64,000 nt of DNA from Sporosarcina sp. PTS2304 (GTDB taxonomy: Bacteria > Bacillota > Bacilli > Bacillales_A > Planococcaceae): assembly GCF_003351785.1 (NCBI RefSeq), contig NZ_CP031230.1, positions 620,001 to 684,000 on the forward strand, read 5' to 3'. Each line of letters begins with the position of its first letter. Position 1 is the first letter of the stretch. Shown one piece after another: positions 44,820 to 56,086 of this stretch. The position numbers were made by a program, and so were the translations under genes. A model generated the notes under the pieces. The model had not been told where the DNA came from, made no database searches, and saw only the letters and a program-made list of their open reading frames with translations.

Positions 44820-46661
44820 ATGAATCATATTCATATTATGGAAGATACGTTAGCCAATAAAATCGCGGCAGGGGAAGTAGTAGAACGTCCAGCATCCATC
44901 GTTAAAGAATTAGTGGAGAATGCGATCGATGCAAATAGTACGAGAATTGAAATATCATTGGAAGAAGCGGGTCTTACTTCTATACGCGTGACTGATAATG
45001 GTAAAGGGATGTCTGAAACAGATGCGCTTCGCTGCTTTGAAAGACACGCCACAAGTAAGATTTCTAATGAGCACGACTTGTTCCGTATACGGACATTAGG
45101 TTTTCGAGGAGAAGCGCTAGCTAGTATCGCAGCCGTATCAAAGGTTTCTTTATGGACGTCTGATGGGGAACAACAAGGAACTGTAGTAGAAATTGAAGGT
45201 GGAAAAGTCATAAAGCATGAAGCGGGTGCTTTAAGAAAAGGTACTGACTTTCTCGTACAACACTTATTCTATAATACACCAGCGCGCTTGAAGTATATGA
45301 AAACGATCCAAACTGAACTAGGACATACTATTGATTTATTGAATCGGCTGGCACTCAGTCATCCTACTATTTCATTTACGTTAACACATGATCAACATCA
45401 AGTATTGCGAACAACTGGATCGGGTGAATTATTGAAAGTTTTATCAGATATTTACGGTATACAAGTCGCACGTAAAATGATTCCATTCGAAAAAGAAAAT
45501 GCAGATTTCCATGTGAATGGTTACGTAACATTGCCTGAAATGACAAGAGCCTCTAAAAACTATATTTCCTTGCTGATGAATGGACGTTGGATTAAAAGTT
45601 ATGCGGGAACTCAGTCGCTCATAGATGCCATGCATACGTACTTGCCAATTGGCCGCTATCCAATTGCTGTCGTCAATATTACCACAGACCCTATTCTAAC
45701 TGACGTCAATGTTCATCCCGCAAAACGACATATACGGATTAGTAAAGAAGGCGAATTATTATCGCTCATAAAAGAAGCGGTACAGCAAGCAATTTTAGGT
45801 GTTTCGGTTATTCCGGACGCGATAAAAAAAGAGAAGAAAGTAAAAGTAGAGTCAGAACAACAATCTATTTGGAAGCCCTGGACGCGCACTATAGAGCCAC
45901 AAATGCCAATTATTCAAGCGTATGAAGAAACTGCGCCCGAAACTAAAGAGACAATAAAAGAAGACGAAGAACACGCATTTCCTCAATCGATAGTCGAGAA
46001 AACTGTTCATGAAATAGAGCCACTTCCTGCCGAAGAAGTGGCGGAAGAGATTGAATCGCAAGTAACTTTCGACAATTCATTTCCGTCGATTGTCCCTATC
46101 GGCCAAGTACATGGTACGTATATCGTTGCACAAAATGAAGATGGATTTTATTTAATAGATCAACATGCAGCGCAAGAACGCATTAAATATGAATATTTTA
46201 AAGTCAAGTTAGGAAAAGTCAGTTCCGATGAGCGGCAACAATTGCTGTTGCCGCTAGTCTTTCATTATTCTGCAGATGAACAGTTAAAAATTGAAGAATG
46301 CAAAGATGCTTTAGAACGTGTGGGGATTTTTTTAGAACCATTTGGACCGGCGACGTATACAGTGAAAGAATATCCTGCATGGTTTCCTGAAGGGCAAGCA
46401 ACAGCTATTATTGAGGAAATGATTGAACAAGTATTGCGCAGCCGAAAAGTAGATATCGAAAAGCTTCGTGAAGAAAGTGCGATTATGATGAGTTGTAAAA
46501 AATCTATTAAAGCAAATTATTATTTAACACAAGCGGATATGGAACGATTAGTAACCGACTTAGGTGCATGTACTAATCCATATACGTGTCCACACGGCCG
46601 ACCTGTATTAATTCACTTTACAACGTATGAACTGGAGAAGATGTTCAAAAGAGTCATGTAA
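44820..46661 (+). CDS. mutL: DNA mismatch repair protein MutL (endonuclease type)
   Basis: A 613-residue MutL. The GHKL ATPase N-terminus has NKIAAGEVVERPASIVKELVENAIDA and RTLGFRGEALASIAAVS. An acidic linker (about 335-420) follows. The C-terminal domain contains the metal endonuclease motif DQHAAQERIKYE and the CPHGRP zinc-site element, so this is a nicking MutL as in organisms without MutH. The ATG 44820 follows AAAGG at 9 nt; TTG 44811 sits right on that site and is rejected. A QLLLP segment before the endonuclease site could touch the clamp (inference). Confidence 0.96.
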   Translation: MNHIHIMEDTLANKIAAGEVVERPASIVKELVENAIDANSTRIEISLEEAGLTSIRVTDNGKGMSETDALRCFERHATSKISNEHDLFRIRTLGFRGEALASIAAVSKVSLWTSDGEQQGTVVEIEGGKVIKHEAGALRKGTDFLVQHLFYNTPARLKYMKTIQTELGHTIDLLNRLALSHPTISFTLTHDQHQVLRTTGSGELLKVLSDIYGIQVARKMIPFEKENADFHVNGYVTLPEMTRASKNYISLLMNGRWIKSYAGTQSLIDAMHTYLPIGRYPIAVVNITTDPILTDVNVHPAKRHIRISKEGELLSLIKEAVQQAILGVSVIPDAIKKEKKVKVESEQQSIWKPWTRTIEPQMPIIQAYEETAPETKETIKEDEEHAFPQSIVEKTVHEIEPLPAEEVAEEIESQVTFDNSFPSIVPIGQVHGTYIVAQNEDGFYLIDQHAAQERIKYEYFKVKLGKVSSDERQQLLLPLVFHYSADEQLKIEECKDALERVGIFLEPFGPATYTVKEYPAWFPEGQATAIIEEMIEQVLRSRKVDIEKLREESAIMMSCKKSIKANYYLTQADMERLVTDLGACTNPYTCPHGRPVLIHFTTYELEKMFKRVM

Positions 46662-46688
46662 CGTAGCAGATCAGAGGAGAGTGGTTGC

Positions 46689-48329
46689 ATGTTTTCAACG
46701 ATTGAAAGACCAAGTAAAATCCAAGAGCTAAAAGATTATTCGTTTGATGTGTTAGTTGTAGGCGGTGGAATTACTGGAGCGGGGATTGCGCTTGATGCTG
46801 CGGCAAGAGGGCTCTCTGTCGCCCTTGTCGAGATGCAGGACTTTGCAGCGGGCACGTCTAGCCGTTCAACGAAACTGATTCATGGTGGCTTGCGCTATTT
46901 GAAACAATTGGAACTAAAGATTGTTGCTGAAACAGGTAAAGAACGAGAAATTGTCTTCCGAAATTCCCGAAATATTACGAAGTCACGACCGATGCTGCTA
47001 CCGATTTATAAAAAAGGAACCTATGGGAAATATTCAACTTCTGCTGGATTACTCGTCTACGATTTACTTGCCGGCGTCAAACAAACAGAACGACGAGAAA
47101 TGCTTACGAAAGAAGAAACATTATCACTAGAGCCATTACTGAAGAAAAAGCAGTTAGTAGGCGGTGGTCATTACGTAGAGTATCAGACGGATGATGCGCG
47201 TTTGACGATTGAAGTATTGAAAAAAGCTGCTGAAAAAGGTGCGCTTTGTGTAAACTATATGAAATGTGAACAGTTTAACTTTGAAAATGAAACTGTAGTA
47301 GGGGCTGTATTGCAAGATCAGTTAACAGGAGAGCGTTTTTCAGTAGGTGCTTCAATGGTGATTAATGCGACTGGTCCGTGGGTAGATGAACTGCAAAATA
47401 AAGTGAATCATTCTCAAGGCAAACAGTTGCATATTACAAAAGGAGTCCATATTGTAGTCGATCAGTCTGTATTCCCATTGCGTCAAGCAATTTATTTTGA
47501 TCATTCAGATGGACGTATGTTATTTGCGATTCCAAGAGATAACAAGACGTATATTGGTACTACTGACACCTTTTATACGGGAGAGATAAAACATCCTACA
47601 GCTGATGAAGAAGATATTCAGTATATTATACGTGCCGTCAATGGAGTATTTTCTAGCGTGCAATTAGATCGCAAAGATGTAGAGTCCACTTGGGCAGGAC
47701 TACGACCGTTAATCGCACAAGAAGGCAAAGACGCTTCTGAAATCTCCCGGCAAGATGAAATTTGGGAGCCGGTGCATGGTTTACTAACGATAGCTGGTGG
47801 GAAATTAACTGGTTATCGACAAATGGCAGAAGTGATCGTTGATAAAATTGTTAAGAGAGTCCCAAAATCGAATATTCTTCCTTGCAGTACGAAACAACTA
47901 CCGGTCTCAGGCAGTGATTTTTCTGATGACGAAGAGTTAGATCAGTTTATTGCGCAACAAGCAAGCAAGGCGGAGCGCTATGGATTGACTGAACAACAGG
48001 GCGCTCGCATTGCCTCATTTTACGGTAGGAATAGTGATGCAGTCTTCCGTATTGCCCATGCTATTTCTGCTGAAGAACATTCTTTACCTATTAGTTTACG
48101 TGCAGAAATCATCTACAGTATTCATCACGAAATGGTCACATCGCCAAGTGACTTCTTTATTCGGCGCAAAGGAGATTTATACTTTCAAATTCAAGTAGTA
48201 GAATCGTTGGCAACTGATGTGACTAACTATATGGCCAGTCTCCTGCAGTATACGGTAGATCAGAAAGCACTACATTTGAATGAATTACAAAATGCGATTG
48301 CAGAAGCGAAAGGACGTGTGAATTCATGA
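46689..48329 (+). CDS. glpD: aerobic glycerol-3-phosphate dehydrogenase
   Basis: A 546-residue FAD enzyme oxidising glycerol-3-phosphate to dihydroxyacetone phosphate and passing electrons to menaquinone at the membrane. The N-terminal FAD site is VVGGGITGAGIALDAAARG, followed by SSRSTKLIHGGLRYL. GTTDTFYTG and the STWAGLRPL segment complete the DAO core, with a C-terminal helical domain. It lies 27 bases after mutL with its own ribosome site (GAGGAGAG). It is not part of this neighbourhood in B. subtilis, where glpD belongs to the glp cluster. No glpF or glpK is near. Confidence 0.95.
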   Translation: MFSTIERPSKIQELKDYSFDVLVVGGGITGAGIALDAAARGLSVALVEMQDFAAGTSSRSTKLIHGGLRYLKQLELKIVAETGKEREIVFRNSRNITKSRPMLLPIYKKGTYGKYSTSAGLLVYDLLAGVKQTERREMLTKEETLSLEPLLKKKQLVGGGHYVEYQTDDARLTIEVLKKAAEKGALCVNYMKCEQFNFENETVVGAVLQDQLTGERFSVGASMVINATGPWVDELQNKVNHSQGKQLHITKGVHIVVDQSVFPLRQAIYFDHSDGRMLFAIPRDNKTYIGTTDTFYTGEIKHPTADEEDIQYIIRAVNGVFSSVQLDRKDVESTWAGLRPLIAQEGKDASEISRQDEIWEPVHGLLTIAGGKLTGYRQMAEVIVDKIVKRVPKSNILPCSTKQLPVSGSDFSDDEELDQFIAQQASKAERYGLTEQQGARIASFYGRNSDAVFRIAHAISAEEHSLPISLRAEIIYSIHHEMVTSPSDFFIRRKGDLYFQIQVVESLATDVTNYMASLLQYTVDQKALHLNELQNAIAEAKGRVNS

Positions 48330-49252
48330 AAGAGCAATTGATCGAAATGAGAGATGGCGAACGTTTATATAGCACTAGTCATGAACCTACAGGCGCACCG
48401 GTCGCTATTGTTCATATCGTGCACGGACTCGCTGAACATAGCGGACGTTATCGACAGTTTACAGACTATCTAGTGTCTGAAGGCTATATCGTAACAGCAC
48501 ATGATCAACGTGGACATGGGAAAACAGCTGTTGAGAATAATCGGCCGTATGGATATATAGGGGAAGCAGCTACGTTTGATCAATTAGTAGATGATACGTT
48601 TGAAGTAATCCAGTGTTATAAGCAAAAGTATCCTCATCTCAAAGTTACACTGTTTGGACACAGCATGGGATCATTTGTTGCTAGACGTTTTATCCAGTTA
48701 TACGGCGATACATTATGCCAAGTAGTGTTGTCTGGAACGGGCAGCCAATCAAAAACTGTAGGATTAGCAGGTCTAGCATTCGCCAAGTGGAGAGAACGTA
48801 ATTTGGCTAATACACAACCAGATGAGCTGCTACACAAAATCGTCTTCGGTGAATTTTCGAAGAGATTTCCGGATGAAGGATCCTCTGCCTGGCTGTCGAG
48901 ATATTCAGAAAGCGTTCGCGAATATGATGAGGACGAAGCGTGTGGCTTTGTTCCGACATCTCAATTGTTCAGAATTTTACTTGAAGGTGTAGAAGCAATC
49001 GAATCCACTGCGTTTTTGAGGAATATTCCAAGTCATTTACCGATTTTATTAGTATCAGGGACAGAAGATCCAGTTGGTGAACGTGCGAAAGGTGTCTGGA
49101 AAACGGCTAAGCAATTTATGAAAGCAGGCCAGCAACACGTTCAAGTCGTTCTCTATGAAGGTGGTCGCCATGAAATGCTACAAGAGACAAATCGTCAAGA
49201 AGTATCTAAGAATATAGTCGGGTGGATGAAGAAAAATGAATGCATCAATTAA
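48326..49252 (+). CDS. alpha/beta hydrolase, monoacylglycerol lipase/lysophospholipase-like
   Basis: A 308-residue serine hydrolase of the Hydrolase_4 (lysophospholipase) family. The oxyanion region is HGLAEHSGRYRQF, DQRGHGKT follows, and the nucleophile elbow is GHSMGSF with Ser at about 114. The Asp is in SGTEDPVGERAKG, and the His is in YEGGRHEML. No signal peptide, so probably cytosolic. It overlaps glpD by four bases (ATGA), linking glyceride hydrolysis to glycerol-phosphate oxidation. It overlaps miaA by 17 bases. Confidence 0.9.
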   Translation: MKEQLIEMRDGERLYSTSHEPTGAPVAIVHIVHGLAEHSGRYRQFTDYLVSEGYIVTAHDQRGHGKTAVENNRPYGYIGEAATFDQLVDDTFEVIQCYKQKYPHLKVTLFGHSMGSFVARRFIQLYGDTLCQVVLSGTGSQSKTVGLAGLAFAKWRERNLANTQPDELLHKIVFGEFSKRFPDEGSSAWLSRYSESVREYDEDEACGFVPTSQLFRILLEGVEAIESTAFLRNIPSHLPILLVSGTEDPVGERAKGVWKTAKQFMKAGQQHVQVVLYEGGRHEMLQETNRQEVSKNIVGWMKKNECIN

Positions 49253-50213
49253 TGTTATTGCTGTAGTAGGACCAACTGCATCTGGAAAAACAGCGCTAAG
49301 CATAGCATTGGCACGTGCTTTAAATGGCGAAATAATTAATGGAGATGCAATGCAAGTATATAAAGAATTGGATATCGGAACAGCAAAAATTCAAGCGTCT
49401 GAAATGGAAGGAGTTCCTCATCATTTTTTTGACGTAAAAGAACCGACCGAACAATTTTCAGTAGCGGAGTATCAGCAAGCAGTTCGGTGGTGGATTGAAG
49501 ATATTCAGTCACGCGGAAAGATGCCAATCATTGTTGGCGGAAGTGGCATGTATATTCAGGCGGTATTATTTGATTATCGTTTTACTGAGCAAGCAGGGGA
49601 TCCGAATGTACGAGCAAAGTTGGAAGAAGAGCTGGAAGAGTTCGGTGCTGAAAAACTCTATACGCGTTTGGAAAAGCTAGATCCCAAAAGTGCACAATCT
49701 ATCCATCCAAATAACCATCGGCGACTCGTACGTGCACTGGAAATACTTGAAGTAACTGGGCGGACTAAACAAGACCATGAACAGCAACAGGGCAATCAGT
49801 CTATGTTCCGTGAACTCATAATAGGTTTAGACGTTCCAAGAGAGCTTTTATATGAACGCATAGATCAGCGGGTAGATATGATGGTGGATGCGGGATTGTT
49901 TCAAGAAGTAGAAAGTCTTTGGAAGAAAGGCATTAGAGAGACGCAATCTGTACAAGCAATCGGTTATAAAGAACTGATCACCTACTTTAATGAACAAATA
50001 ACAAAAGAACAAGCGATAGAAGCAGTTAAAAAGAATACACGAAACTATGCAAAGAGACAGTTAACCTACTTCCGGAATAAATTGCCCGTTCAGTGGGTAA
50101 ATGCTAACCAACCACAAAAAGATATTTTCAAAAGAACTTTTGAAATAATAGAGGATTATGAGAAGTGCGTGGGGAATAACTTATTTAACAAAGATAGGGA
50201 GGCAATTGAATGA
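49236..50213 (+). CDS. miaA: tRNA dimethylallyltransferase MiaA
   Basis: A 325-residue enzyme transferring dimethylallyl to A37 of tRNAs reading UNN codons, producing the substrate of MiaB. The P-loop is [30 protein letters not shown] and [19 protein letters not shown] follow, and then [15 protein letters not shown]. The RTRQ-like region near 275 reads [15 protein letters not shown]. The start lies inside the preceding hydrolase gene, and hfq is coupled downstream (ATGA overlap). Confidence 0.96.
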   Translation: MNASINVIAVVGPTASGKTALSIALARALNGEIINGDAMQVYKELDIGTAKIQASEMEGVPHHFFDVKEPTEQFSVAEYQQAVRWWIEDIQSRGKMPIIVGGSGMYIQAVLFDYRFTEQAGDPNVRAKLEEELEEFGAEKLYTRLEKLDPKSAQSIHPNNHRRLVRALEILEVTGRTKQDHEQQQGNQSMFRELIIGLDVPRELLYERIDQRVDMMVDAGLFQEVESLWKKGIRETQSVQAIGYKELITYFNEQITKEQAIEAVKKNTRNYAKRQLTYFRNKLPVQWVNANQPQKDIFKRTFEIIEDYEKCVGNNLFNKDREAIE

Positions 50214-50434
50214 CACAAGGAAATATGCAAGACACATTTTTAAATTCTTTACGTAAAAGTAATACGTTTGTAACGGTATTTTTACTAAATGGTTTTCAAT
50301 TAAAAGGTCTGATTAAATCATACGACAACTATACAGTATTGTTAGAAACAGACGGCAAGCAACAACTCATTTATAAACACGCAATTTCAACATATGTTCC
50401 AGCAAAACCCGTTATTTTAAAAGATGAACAGTAA
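50210..50434 (+). CDS. hfq: RNA chaperone Hfq
   Basis: A 74-residue Hfq, a hexameric Sm-type RNA chaperone. Sm1 shows [29 protein letters not shown], and Sm2 is [10 protein letters not shown], corresponding to the proximal-site YKHAI motif. It has no long C-terminal tail, as usual in Bacillota. Coupled to miaA by a four-base overlap and followed by a terminator. Confidence 0.97.
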   Translation: MTQGNMQDTFLNSLRKSNTFVTVFLLNGFQLKGLIKSYDNYTVLLETDGKQQLIYKHAISTYVPAKPVILKDEQ

Positions 50435-50460
50435 CAGTACTCTATTCATGATGAAACTTT

Positions 50461-50483
50461 AAAACAGGCTGAGGCCTGTTTTT
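50461..50483 (+). terminator. intrinsic terminator after hfq
   Basis: Perfect 9-bp stem AAAACAGGC/GCCTGTTTT with a TGAG loop and T-run. Confidence 0.93.
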
Positions 50484-50495
50484 GTTGCGTTTACG

Positions 50496-50523
50496 TTGGA
50501 AAATATGCGCATTCTGCTAAAAT
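50496..50523 (+). promoter_or_regulatory. sigma-A promoter of ynbB
   Basis: TTGGAA (50496-50501), a 16-nt spacer and TAAAAT (50518-50523) preceded by TGC (extended -10), 34 nt before the gene. Confidence 0.6.
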
Positions 50524-50556
50524 AGAAGATGGATAAAATGAAAAGAGGTACGACAT

Positions 50557-51816
50557 ATGCAAATAGCACCGATAAATGAAAAATTGTTGAAAAAAGTACA
50601 ACAGGCCGAAGACACTATTAAGCCATATGTAAAGAAAGTAGAAGAGATTGCATTTTATAATCAGCGTAAAGTTCTTCAGGCATTCAAACAAAATCAAGTG
50701 AGCGACTTTCATTTAACCGGCTCTACAGGATATGGATATGATGACAGTGGAAGAGATACATTGGAACGAGTATATTCCGATGTATTCGGAGCGGAAGATT
50801 GTCTAGTTCGAAGTCAAATCATCTCGGGAACTCATGCGATTACCATTAGTCTGTTTGGTATTTTACGACCGGGTGATGAACTCTTATACATAACTGGAAA
50901 GCCCTATGATACATTGGAATCGATTATTTCTGGTCACGGAAAAGATACCGGATCATTAGAGGACTATCAAATCAGTTATCGACATGTTGATTTGAATGAG
51001 GACGGTTCAGTCAATTACAAGAAAGTAAAAGAAGCGATTTCATCAAATACAAAAATGGTGGCTATTCAGCGTTCAAAAGGATATTCAAGTAATCCTTCAT
51101 TTACAGTACATGAAATTGAACAAATGATTAAAGAAGTACGTGAAATTAAAGAAGATGCTATTATTTTCGTTGATAATTGTTATGGGGAGTTTGTTGAACT
51201 ACAAGAGCCGACGGAAGTAGGCGCAGACTTAATGGCAGGTTCACTTATAAAAAATCCCGGTGGCGGTCTTGTGAGAACAGGAGGATATATTGCGGGCAAA
51301 AAAGTACTCGTTGAAAAATGCGCGTACCGTATGACTTCACCCGGATTAGGAGCAGAAGCTGGTGCGTCACTTGATACGTTACTGGAAATGTATCAAGGCT
51401 TCTTTTTAGCACCACATGTTGTAAGCCAAGCGGTGAAAGGTGCGTTATTTACTTCAGCCTTCTTTGGCGCATTCGGAATGGACACAAAGCCACATTATAG
51501 TGAACAGCGCACGGATTTAATTCAATCTGTAAATTTCTCTACCGCAGAACAAATGATAGCATTTTGTCAAATGATCCAGCAAAACTCGCCAATCAATGCA
51601 CACTACGCACCTGAACCATCTTATATGCCAGGTTATACAGATGATGTTATTATGGCGGCTGGGACGTTCATTCAAGGTTCAAGTATCGAATTGACTGCAG
51701 ACGGCCCCATTCGACCGCCTTTTACAGCGTACGTTCAAGGCGGACTAACATATGAGCACGTAAAAGCGGCTGTTGTAAGTTCCATGGAGCAATTATTAGC
51801 GCAAAAATTAGTTTAA
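50557..51816 (+). CDS. ynbB: aluminium-resistance family PLP enzyme YnbB (methionine gamma-lyase-like)
   Basis: A 419-residue fold-type I PLP protein of the 'aluminium resistance'/methionine gamma-lyase family. Segments include STGYGYDDSGRDTLERVYSDVFGAEDCLVRSQIISGTHAI and FVDNCYGEF, where the Asp pairs with the PLP nitrogen. The likely PLP-Lys is in GSLIKNPGGGLVRTGGYIAG. Substrate is not proven; the name reflects family annotation, not a demonstrated activity. Start ATG 50557 after AAAAGAGG. The position after hfq matches B. subtilis ynbB. Confidence 0.92.
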   Translation: MQIAPINEKLLKKVQQAEDTIKPYVKKVEEIAFYNQRKVLQAFKQNQVSDFHLTGSTGYGYDDSGRDTLERVYSDVFGAEDCLVRSQIISGTHAITISLFGILRPGDELLYITGKPYDTLESIISGHGKDTGSLEDYQISYRHVDLNEDGSVNYKKVKEAISSNTKMVAIQRSKGYSSNPSFTVHEIEQMIKEVREIKEDAIIFVDNCYGEFVELQEPTEVGADLMAGSLIKNPGGGLVRTGGYIAGKKVLVEKCAYRMTSPGLGAEAGASLDTLLEMYQGFFLAPHVVSQAVKGALFTSAFFGAFGMDTKPHYSEQRTDLIQSVNFSTAEQMIAFCQMIQQNSPINAHYAPEPSYMPGYTDDVIMAAGTFIQGSSIELTADGPIRPPFTAYVQGGLTYEHVKAAVVSSMEQLLAQKLV

Positions 51817-51862
51817 AAAAAGTGTATCAACAACCTGGTAAGGGTAGTTGATACACTTTTTT
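51816..51862. terminator. bidirectional terminator between ynbB and lexA
   Basis: AAAAAAGTGTATCAAC and its exact complement form a 16-bp stem with a 15-nt loop. A-run on the left and T-run on the right serve both converging genes. Confidence 0.95.
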
Positions 51863-52481
51863 AATGAATCATGCGATAAACACCGACGACTTTGCCTAAT
51901 ATAGAAACATTGTCAACGATGATCGGTTCCATTGACGAGTTTTCAGGTTGTAAACGGAAGAAATCTTTCTCTTTAAAGAATCGCTTCACTGTGGCTTCAT
52001 CTTCTTCTGTCATAGCCACGACAATTTCTCCATTAGACGCTGAATGTGTCTGTCTAACGATTACTCGGTCACCATTTAAAATACCTGCCTCAATCATACT
52101 GTCTCCGACAATCTCTAGCATAAAAATTTCATCATCTGAAGAACTGAACGTATCAGGCAAAGGGAAATATTCTTCAATATTTTCAACAGCTGTAATCGGA
52201 TTCCCTGCTGTCACTTTTCCAATTAACGGAACATGCATAACTCCACTTTTTAATTCATCTAAACCTTCAGGATCTAACACTTCAATTGCTCTTGGCTTTG
52301 TCGGGTCACGACGGATAAACCCTTTACTTTCCAAGCGGGATAAGTGTCCATGAACAGTCGAACTGGATGCAAGACCGACTGCTTCTCCTATTTCACGTAC
52401 GGAAGGGGGGTAGCCTTTTAAGCGCACTTCATCCTTAATGAAGGCTAATATTTCTTCCTGTCTTTTAGATATCTTTTTCAA
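51861..52481 (-). CDS. lexA: SOS repressor LexA
   Basis: A 206-residue LexA. The winged-helix DNA-binding domain has [42 protein letters not shown]. The autocleavage site is the Ala-Gly of KVTAGNP. The Ser is in GDSMIEAGI, and the Lys is in the DEATVKRF strand of the S24 domain. The start is TTG at 52481 on the minus strand, 5 nt after GAGGTGA; the longer frame to 52550 runs into the operator region and is rejected. It represses itself, the divergent yneA and recA. Confidence 0.96.
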   Translation of the reverse strand: MKKISKRQEEILAFIKDEVRLKGYPPSVREIGEAVGLASSSTVHGHLSRLESKGFIRRDPTKPRAIEVLDPEGLDELKSGVMHVPLIGKVTAGNPITAVENIEEYFPLPDTFSSSDDEIFMLEIVGDSMIEAGILNGDRVIVRQTHSASNGEIVVAMTEEDEATVKRFFKEKDFFRLQPENSSMEPIIVDNVSILGKVVGVYRMIH

Positions 52482-52540
52482 ATGACTCACCTCTTCAAAA
52501 GTTTTTAAATTGCAGAATATTAAACAATTATATTGAATAT

Positions 52541-52569
52541 AGTATAACATGTGTTCGATTACTAATCAA
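52541..52569 (-). promoter_or_regulatory. sigma-A promoter of lexA
   Basis: On the minus strand, TTGATT (52569-52564), a 17-nt spacer and TATACT (52546-52541) preceded by TGT (extended -10). It is overlapped by a LexA box, consistent with autoregulation. Confidence 0.7.
52544..52557. promoter_or_regulatory. LexA box over the lexA promoter
   Basis: On the minus strand, CGAACACATGTTAT fits CGAAC-N4-GTTCG at 8 of 10 positions. It covers the -10 and part of the spacer of the lexA promoter. Confidence 0.75.
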
Positions 52570-52589
52570 ACAAAGGTTCTAATTTTCAC

Positions 52590-52619
52590 TTGACAGCCAA
52601 TCGTATGTTCTCATATAAT
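52590..52619 (+). promoter_or_regulatory. sigma-A promoter of yneA-yneB
   Basis: Perfect TTGACA (52590-52595), an 18-nt spacer and perfect TATAAT (52614-52619). Intrinsically strong and flanked by LexA-like boxes, as expected for a tightly repressed SOS gene. Confidence 0.85.
52598..52611. promoter_or_regulatory. weak LexA-like box within the yneA promoter
   Basis: CAATCGTATGTTCT matches 7 of 10 conserved operator positions, inside the promoter spacer. It is a weaker site than the neighbouring ones. Confidence 0.4.
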
Positions 52620-52633
52620 ATAAATAACAGGTA

Positions 52634-52647
52634 CGAACGTGTATTCC
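52634..52647. promoter_or_regulatory. LexA box downstream of the yneA promoter
   Basis: CGAACGTGTATTCC matches 8 of 10 operator positions. It lies just after the expected transcription start of yneA. Confidence 0.65.
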
Positions 52648-52675
52648 TAAAAACGAAAATCGAGGAGGATTTATT

Positions 52676-53652
<977 letters not shown>

Positions 53653-53717
53653 TCGTTTGCACTTTACCTCCATGTTGTTTACATTTTAAGTAATGAAATT
53701 TTTTGGAGGTTGTTAAA

Positions 53718-53954
53718 ATGTTATCTGAAAAGAAGATGAAACGCATTAATGAACTGGCAAATAAAAAGAAAACTACAGGTTTATCAATCGAAGAAGCAAA
53801 AGAACAAACATTATTACGAAAAGAATATTTAGAAACATTCCGTTCTAGTATGCGAGAAACAATTGAGTCTGTAAAAGTGATCGACGCTGAGGGAAATGAC
53901 GTCACACCTGAAAAAGTAAAAGAAGCAAGACAGAATCAGAAGCCGTTAAATTAA
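53718..53954 (+). CDS. ynzC: YnzC family protein (DUF896)
   Basis: A 78-residue helical-hairpin protein of the DUF896/YnzC family, part of the LexA-controlled yneA-yneB-ynzC group in B. subtilis. The core motif KRINELANKKKTTGLSIEEAKEQTLLRKEYLETFRSSM is followed by VIDAEGNDVTPEKVK. The start ATG 53718 follows TTGGAGG. A gap of 65 bases separates it from yneB. Biochemical role unknown. Confidence 0.92.
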   Translation: MLSEKKMKRINELANKKKTTGLSIEEAKEQTLLRKEYLETFRSSMRETIESVKVIDAEGNDVTPEKVKEARQNQKPLN

Positions 53955-54062
53955 TCAATGACAGCTGATTGTCATTGTAATTCTTAGTGAAATTGACTAC
54001 ACTAGAGTAGGAATATGTATCATAAAACACTCTCATGAGACAGGACGGAAAGGATGTACAGA

Positions 54063-56069
54063 ATGACCGAAAAAATCGATCAACTGGCTATAACGACAAT
54101 CCGAACATTATCAATCGATGCGATTGAAAAAGCCAATTCAGGCCACCCGGGGTTACCAATGGGAGCTGCTCCTATGGCATATACGCTATGGACAAAATAT
54201 TTACATCATAATCCAGCGAATCCTCAATGGTTTAATCGTGACCGTTTTGTGCTGTCTGCAGGACACGGATCCATGCTATTATACAGCTTGTTACATTTAA
54301 GCGGCTATGGTTTGACAATTGACGACATTAAGAATTTTAGACAGTGGGATTCAAAAACACCAGGACATCCAGAATACGGTCATACTGCAGGTGTAGAAGC
54401 GACTACAGGGCCATTAGGACAAGGTATTGGAATGGCTGTAGGAATGGCGATGGCTGAAAAGCATTTGGCAGCCACATATAATAAACCTGGATTTGATGTT
54501 GTGGATCACCATACATTCGCACTATGTGGAGATGGAGACTTAATGGAAGGTGTAGCTGCAGAAGCGATTTCTTTAGCAGGTCATCTTCAGCTGAATAAAC
54601 TAGTCGTACTATACGATAGTAATGATATTTCTTTGGATGGTGAGTTAGATAAATCATTCTCTGAAAATATTAGAAAACGTTTTGAGTCATACAATTGGAA
54701 CTACGCACGTGTGGACGATGGGAATGATATCGAAGCGGTTGGCAAAGCAATTGAAGAAGCAAAAGGTAACACTGGCGGCCCTACAATCATAGAAGTGAAA
54801 ACTGTGATCGGTTACGGTTCTCCAAACAAGTCCGGTAAAGCCGATGCGCATGGTGCACCGCTTGGTGAAGAAGAAATGGCTCTTACAAAAGACTACTACA
54901 AGTGGACATTTGAAGAAAATTTCCATGTGCCGACAGAAGTGTATGAAAACTTTAAACAAGCCGCAGAAGAAAATGGCGCAAAAAAAGAGCAACAGTGGAA
55001 TGAATTGTTTGAGCAATACGAAAACGAACATAAAGAATTGGCTACACAATTGAAGCAATCTATTACAAACGAACTTCCTGAAGATTTACAAAAGCAAATG
55101 CCTGTTTATGAAGTAGGTAAATCTGTTGCCACTCGTTCAGCTTCAGGAGATTCCATTAATGCATTAGCAACTGCAGTACCTTCTTTATTTGGTGGCAGTG
55201 CGGACTTGGCAGGCTCTAATAAAACAACGATTAAAAATGCGGGAGATTTCTCTGCTGATGATTATGCCGGCCGTAACATTTGGTTTGGGGTTCGTGAATT
55301 TGCGATGGGTACTGCACTGAACGGTATGGCGCTTCATGGCGGTTTATCTGTTTTCGGTGGAACGTTCTTCGTCTTTAGTGACTACGTACGTCCAGCTATT
55401 CGTTTATCTGCATTAATGGGCTTGCCAGTTACGTATGTATTCACACATGATAGTGTAGCAGTAGGCGAGGATGGCCCTACTCATGAGCCGGTGGAACAGC
55501 TTGCCTCTTTACGTGCAATGCCTGGTTTATCAATTATTCGTCCGGCAGATGGCAACGAAACTTCAGCAGCTTGGTATACAGCGATCACATCAAAAGATAC
55601 TCCTACTGTACTGGTGCTTTCAAGACAAAATCTAAACACATTGCCGAATTCAAAAGAATTGGCAATGGATTCTGTTCAAAAAGGTGCATATACTATTTCA
55701 CCAGCTACAAAGGATCAAGCGGATGGTATATTGATAGCTAGTGGTTCTGAAGTGAACTTGGCGGTTGAAGCACAGGCAGCTCTTAAAGAGCAAAATATTG
55801 ATGTCAGCGTCGTTTCTATGCCATCTTGGGACTTATTTGAAAAACAAGATCAAGCGTACAAAGATTCAGTGCTTCCTAAATCTGTGAAGAAACGAGTAGC
55901 AATTGAAATGGGCGCATCACTTGGCTGGCATAAATATGCAGGCGATGAAGGTGTGGTAATGGCGATCGATACATTTGGTGCTAGTGCGCCTGGTGATCTT
56001 GTCATTGAGAAATACGGATTCACTGTAGATCATGTTGTAAAGCACATGACAGAACTAGTGAATAACTAA
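54063..56069 (+). CDS. tkt: transketolase
   Basis: A 668-residue thiamine-diphosphate enzyme of the pentose phosphate pathway exchanging two-carbon units between sugar phosphates. The N-terminus has [20 protein letters not shown]. The ThDP/Mg motif is [32 protein letters not shown]. The pyrimidine domain has [19 protein letters not shown] and [26 protein letters not shown]. The ATG 54063 lies 8 nt after AAAGGA. The position between ynzC and sirA is as in B. subtilis. Terminator downstream. Confidence 0.97.
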   Translation: MTEKIDQLAITTIRTLSIDAIEKANSGHPGLPMGAAPMAYTLWTKYLHHNPANPQWFNRDRFVLSAGHGSMLLYSLLHLSGYGLTIDDIKNFRQWDSKTPGHPEYGHTAGVEATTGPLGQGIGMAVGMAMAEKHLAATYNKPGFDVVDHHTFALCGDGDLMEGVAAEAISLAGHLQLNKLVVLYDSNDISLDGELDKSFSENIRKRFESYNWNYARVDDGNDIEAVGKAIEEAKGNTGGPTIIEVKTVIGYGSPNKSGKADAHGAPLGEEEMALTKDYYKWTFEENFHVPTEVYENFKQAAEENGAKKEQQWNELFEQYENEHKELATQLKQSITNELPEDLQKQMPVYEVGKSVATRSASGDSINALATAVPSLFGGSADLAGSNKTTIKNAGDFSADDYAGRNIWFGVREFAMGTALNGMALHGGLSVFGGTFFVFSDYVRPAIRLSALMGLPVTYVFTHDSVAVGEDGPTHEPVEQLASLRAMPGLSIIRPADGNETSAAWYTAITSKDTPTVLVLSRQNLNTLPNSKELAMDSVQKGAYTISPATKDQADGILIASGSEVNLAVEAQAALKEQNIDVSVVSMPSWDLFEKQDQAYKDSVLPKSVKKRVAIEMGASLGWHKYAGDEGVVMAIDTFGASAPGDLVIEKYGFTVDHVVKHMTELVNN

Positions 56070-56086
56070 TTTATATATAGTAAGAT

